A DNA stretch of 15,251 bases, taken from contig LUZO01000307.1 of the NCBI GenBank assembly GCA_001603685.1, forward strand, positions 1-15,251. The letters are read 5' to 3'. The notes under the pieces were generated by a model that did no database searches, had not been told where the DNA came from, and was given only the letters and a program-made list of their open reading frames with translations. A program made the position numbers and the translations under genes. Positions within the stretch are counted from its first letter, which is position 1. The number at the start of each line of letters is the position of its first letter. Shown here in pieces: positions 15,233-15,251 of the stretch. The DNA comes from Bacteroidales bacterium Bact_23. GTDB lineage: Bacteria; Bacteroidota; Bacteroidia; Bacteroidales; Lentimicrobiaceae.

Positions 15233-15251
15233 CTGTCTCTTATACACATCT
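15233..15251. other. Tn5 mosaic-end adapter sequence (contamination)
   Basis: The last 19 bases, CTGTCTCTTATACACATCT, are the exact reverse complement of the 19-bp hyperactive Tn5 mosaic end used in transposase-based sequencing libraries. They sit exactly at the end of the window with no transposon genes nearby. True genomic sequence therefore most likely ends at or before 15232. Confidence 0.93.

Noticed and set aside
15233..15251. Genuine end of a Tn5-like transposon
   Set aside because: The match is to the engineered mosaic end, lies exactly at the window terminus, and no transposase, target duplication or cargo is visible.

Overview
The window looks like ordinary chromosome of a member of the Bacteroidota, most likely an anaerobic Bacteroidales-like organism. 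Four observations support this. Several genes are preceded by the Bacteroidota sigma-factor -7 box (TAnnTTTG). There is a TonB-dependent receptor (TBDR) with an N-terminal carboxypeptidase-like domain, paired with a DUF5689 lipoprotein. Mfd, the polyprenol-phosphate mannosyltransferase-like enzyme and the DDQVHFR-type dihydroorotase all resemble Bacteroidota versions. The fumarase is the oxygen-sensitive 4Fe-4S class I type. Coding DNA is moderately GC-rich and the intergenic DNA is AT-rich.

Layout. Positions 1-333 are an AT-rich leader holding two imperfect palindrome-containing repeats and the mfd promoter. Positions 334-3720 (+) encode the transcription-repair coupling factor Mfd. A bidirectional hairpin terminator separates it from a convergent two-gene unit on the minus strand: an outer-membrane TBDR (8235-5515) followed 30 bases later by a three-domain DUF5689/choice-of-anchor-J lipoprotein (5484-3787). 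A 369-base divergent intergenic region leads to a plus-strand series. This consists of ctlX-type citrulline/arginine-deiminase-like hydrolase (8605-9549), an exported endonuclease/exonuclease/phosphatase (9732-10772), a GT2 polyprenol-phosphate mannose synthase-like enzyme (10842-11573), a dihydroorotase (11655-13007) and a small MORN_2/YwqK-type lipoprotein (13034-13468). A second bidirectional hairpin separates this series from class I fumarase on the minus strand (15154-13550).

The most suggestive functional grouping is the TBDR, the lipoprotein with two probable OB-like domains, and the exported EEP-family nuclease nearby. Together they could form a surface system that captures and degrades extracellular nucleic acid or another phosphodiester substrate. 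This is inference. The other genes are housekeeping or central metabolism: DNA repair, citrulline breakdown, lipid-linked mannose donor synthesis, pyrimidine synthesis and the TCA/fumarate branch. I see no phage, transposon, CRISPR array, tRNA or rRNA.

The last 19 bases (15233-15251) are exactly the Tn5 mosaic-end sequence used in transposase-based library preparation. They should be treated as adapter contamination at a contig end, not as genome.
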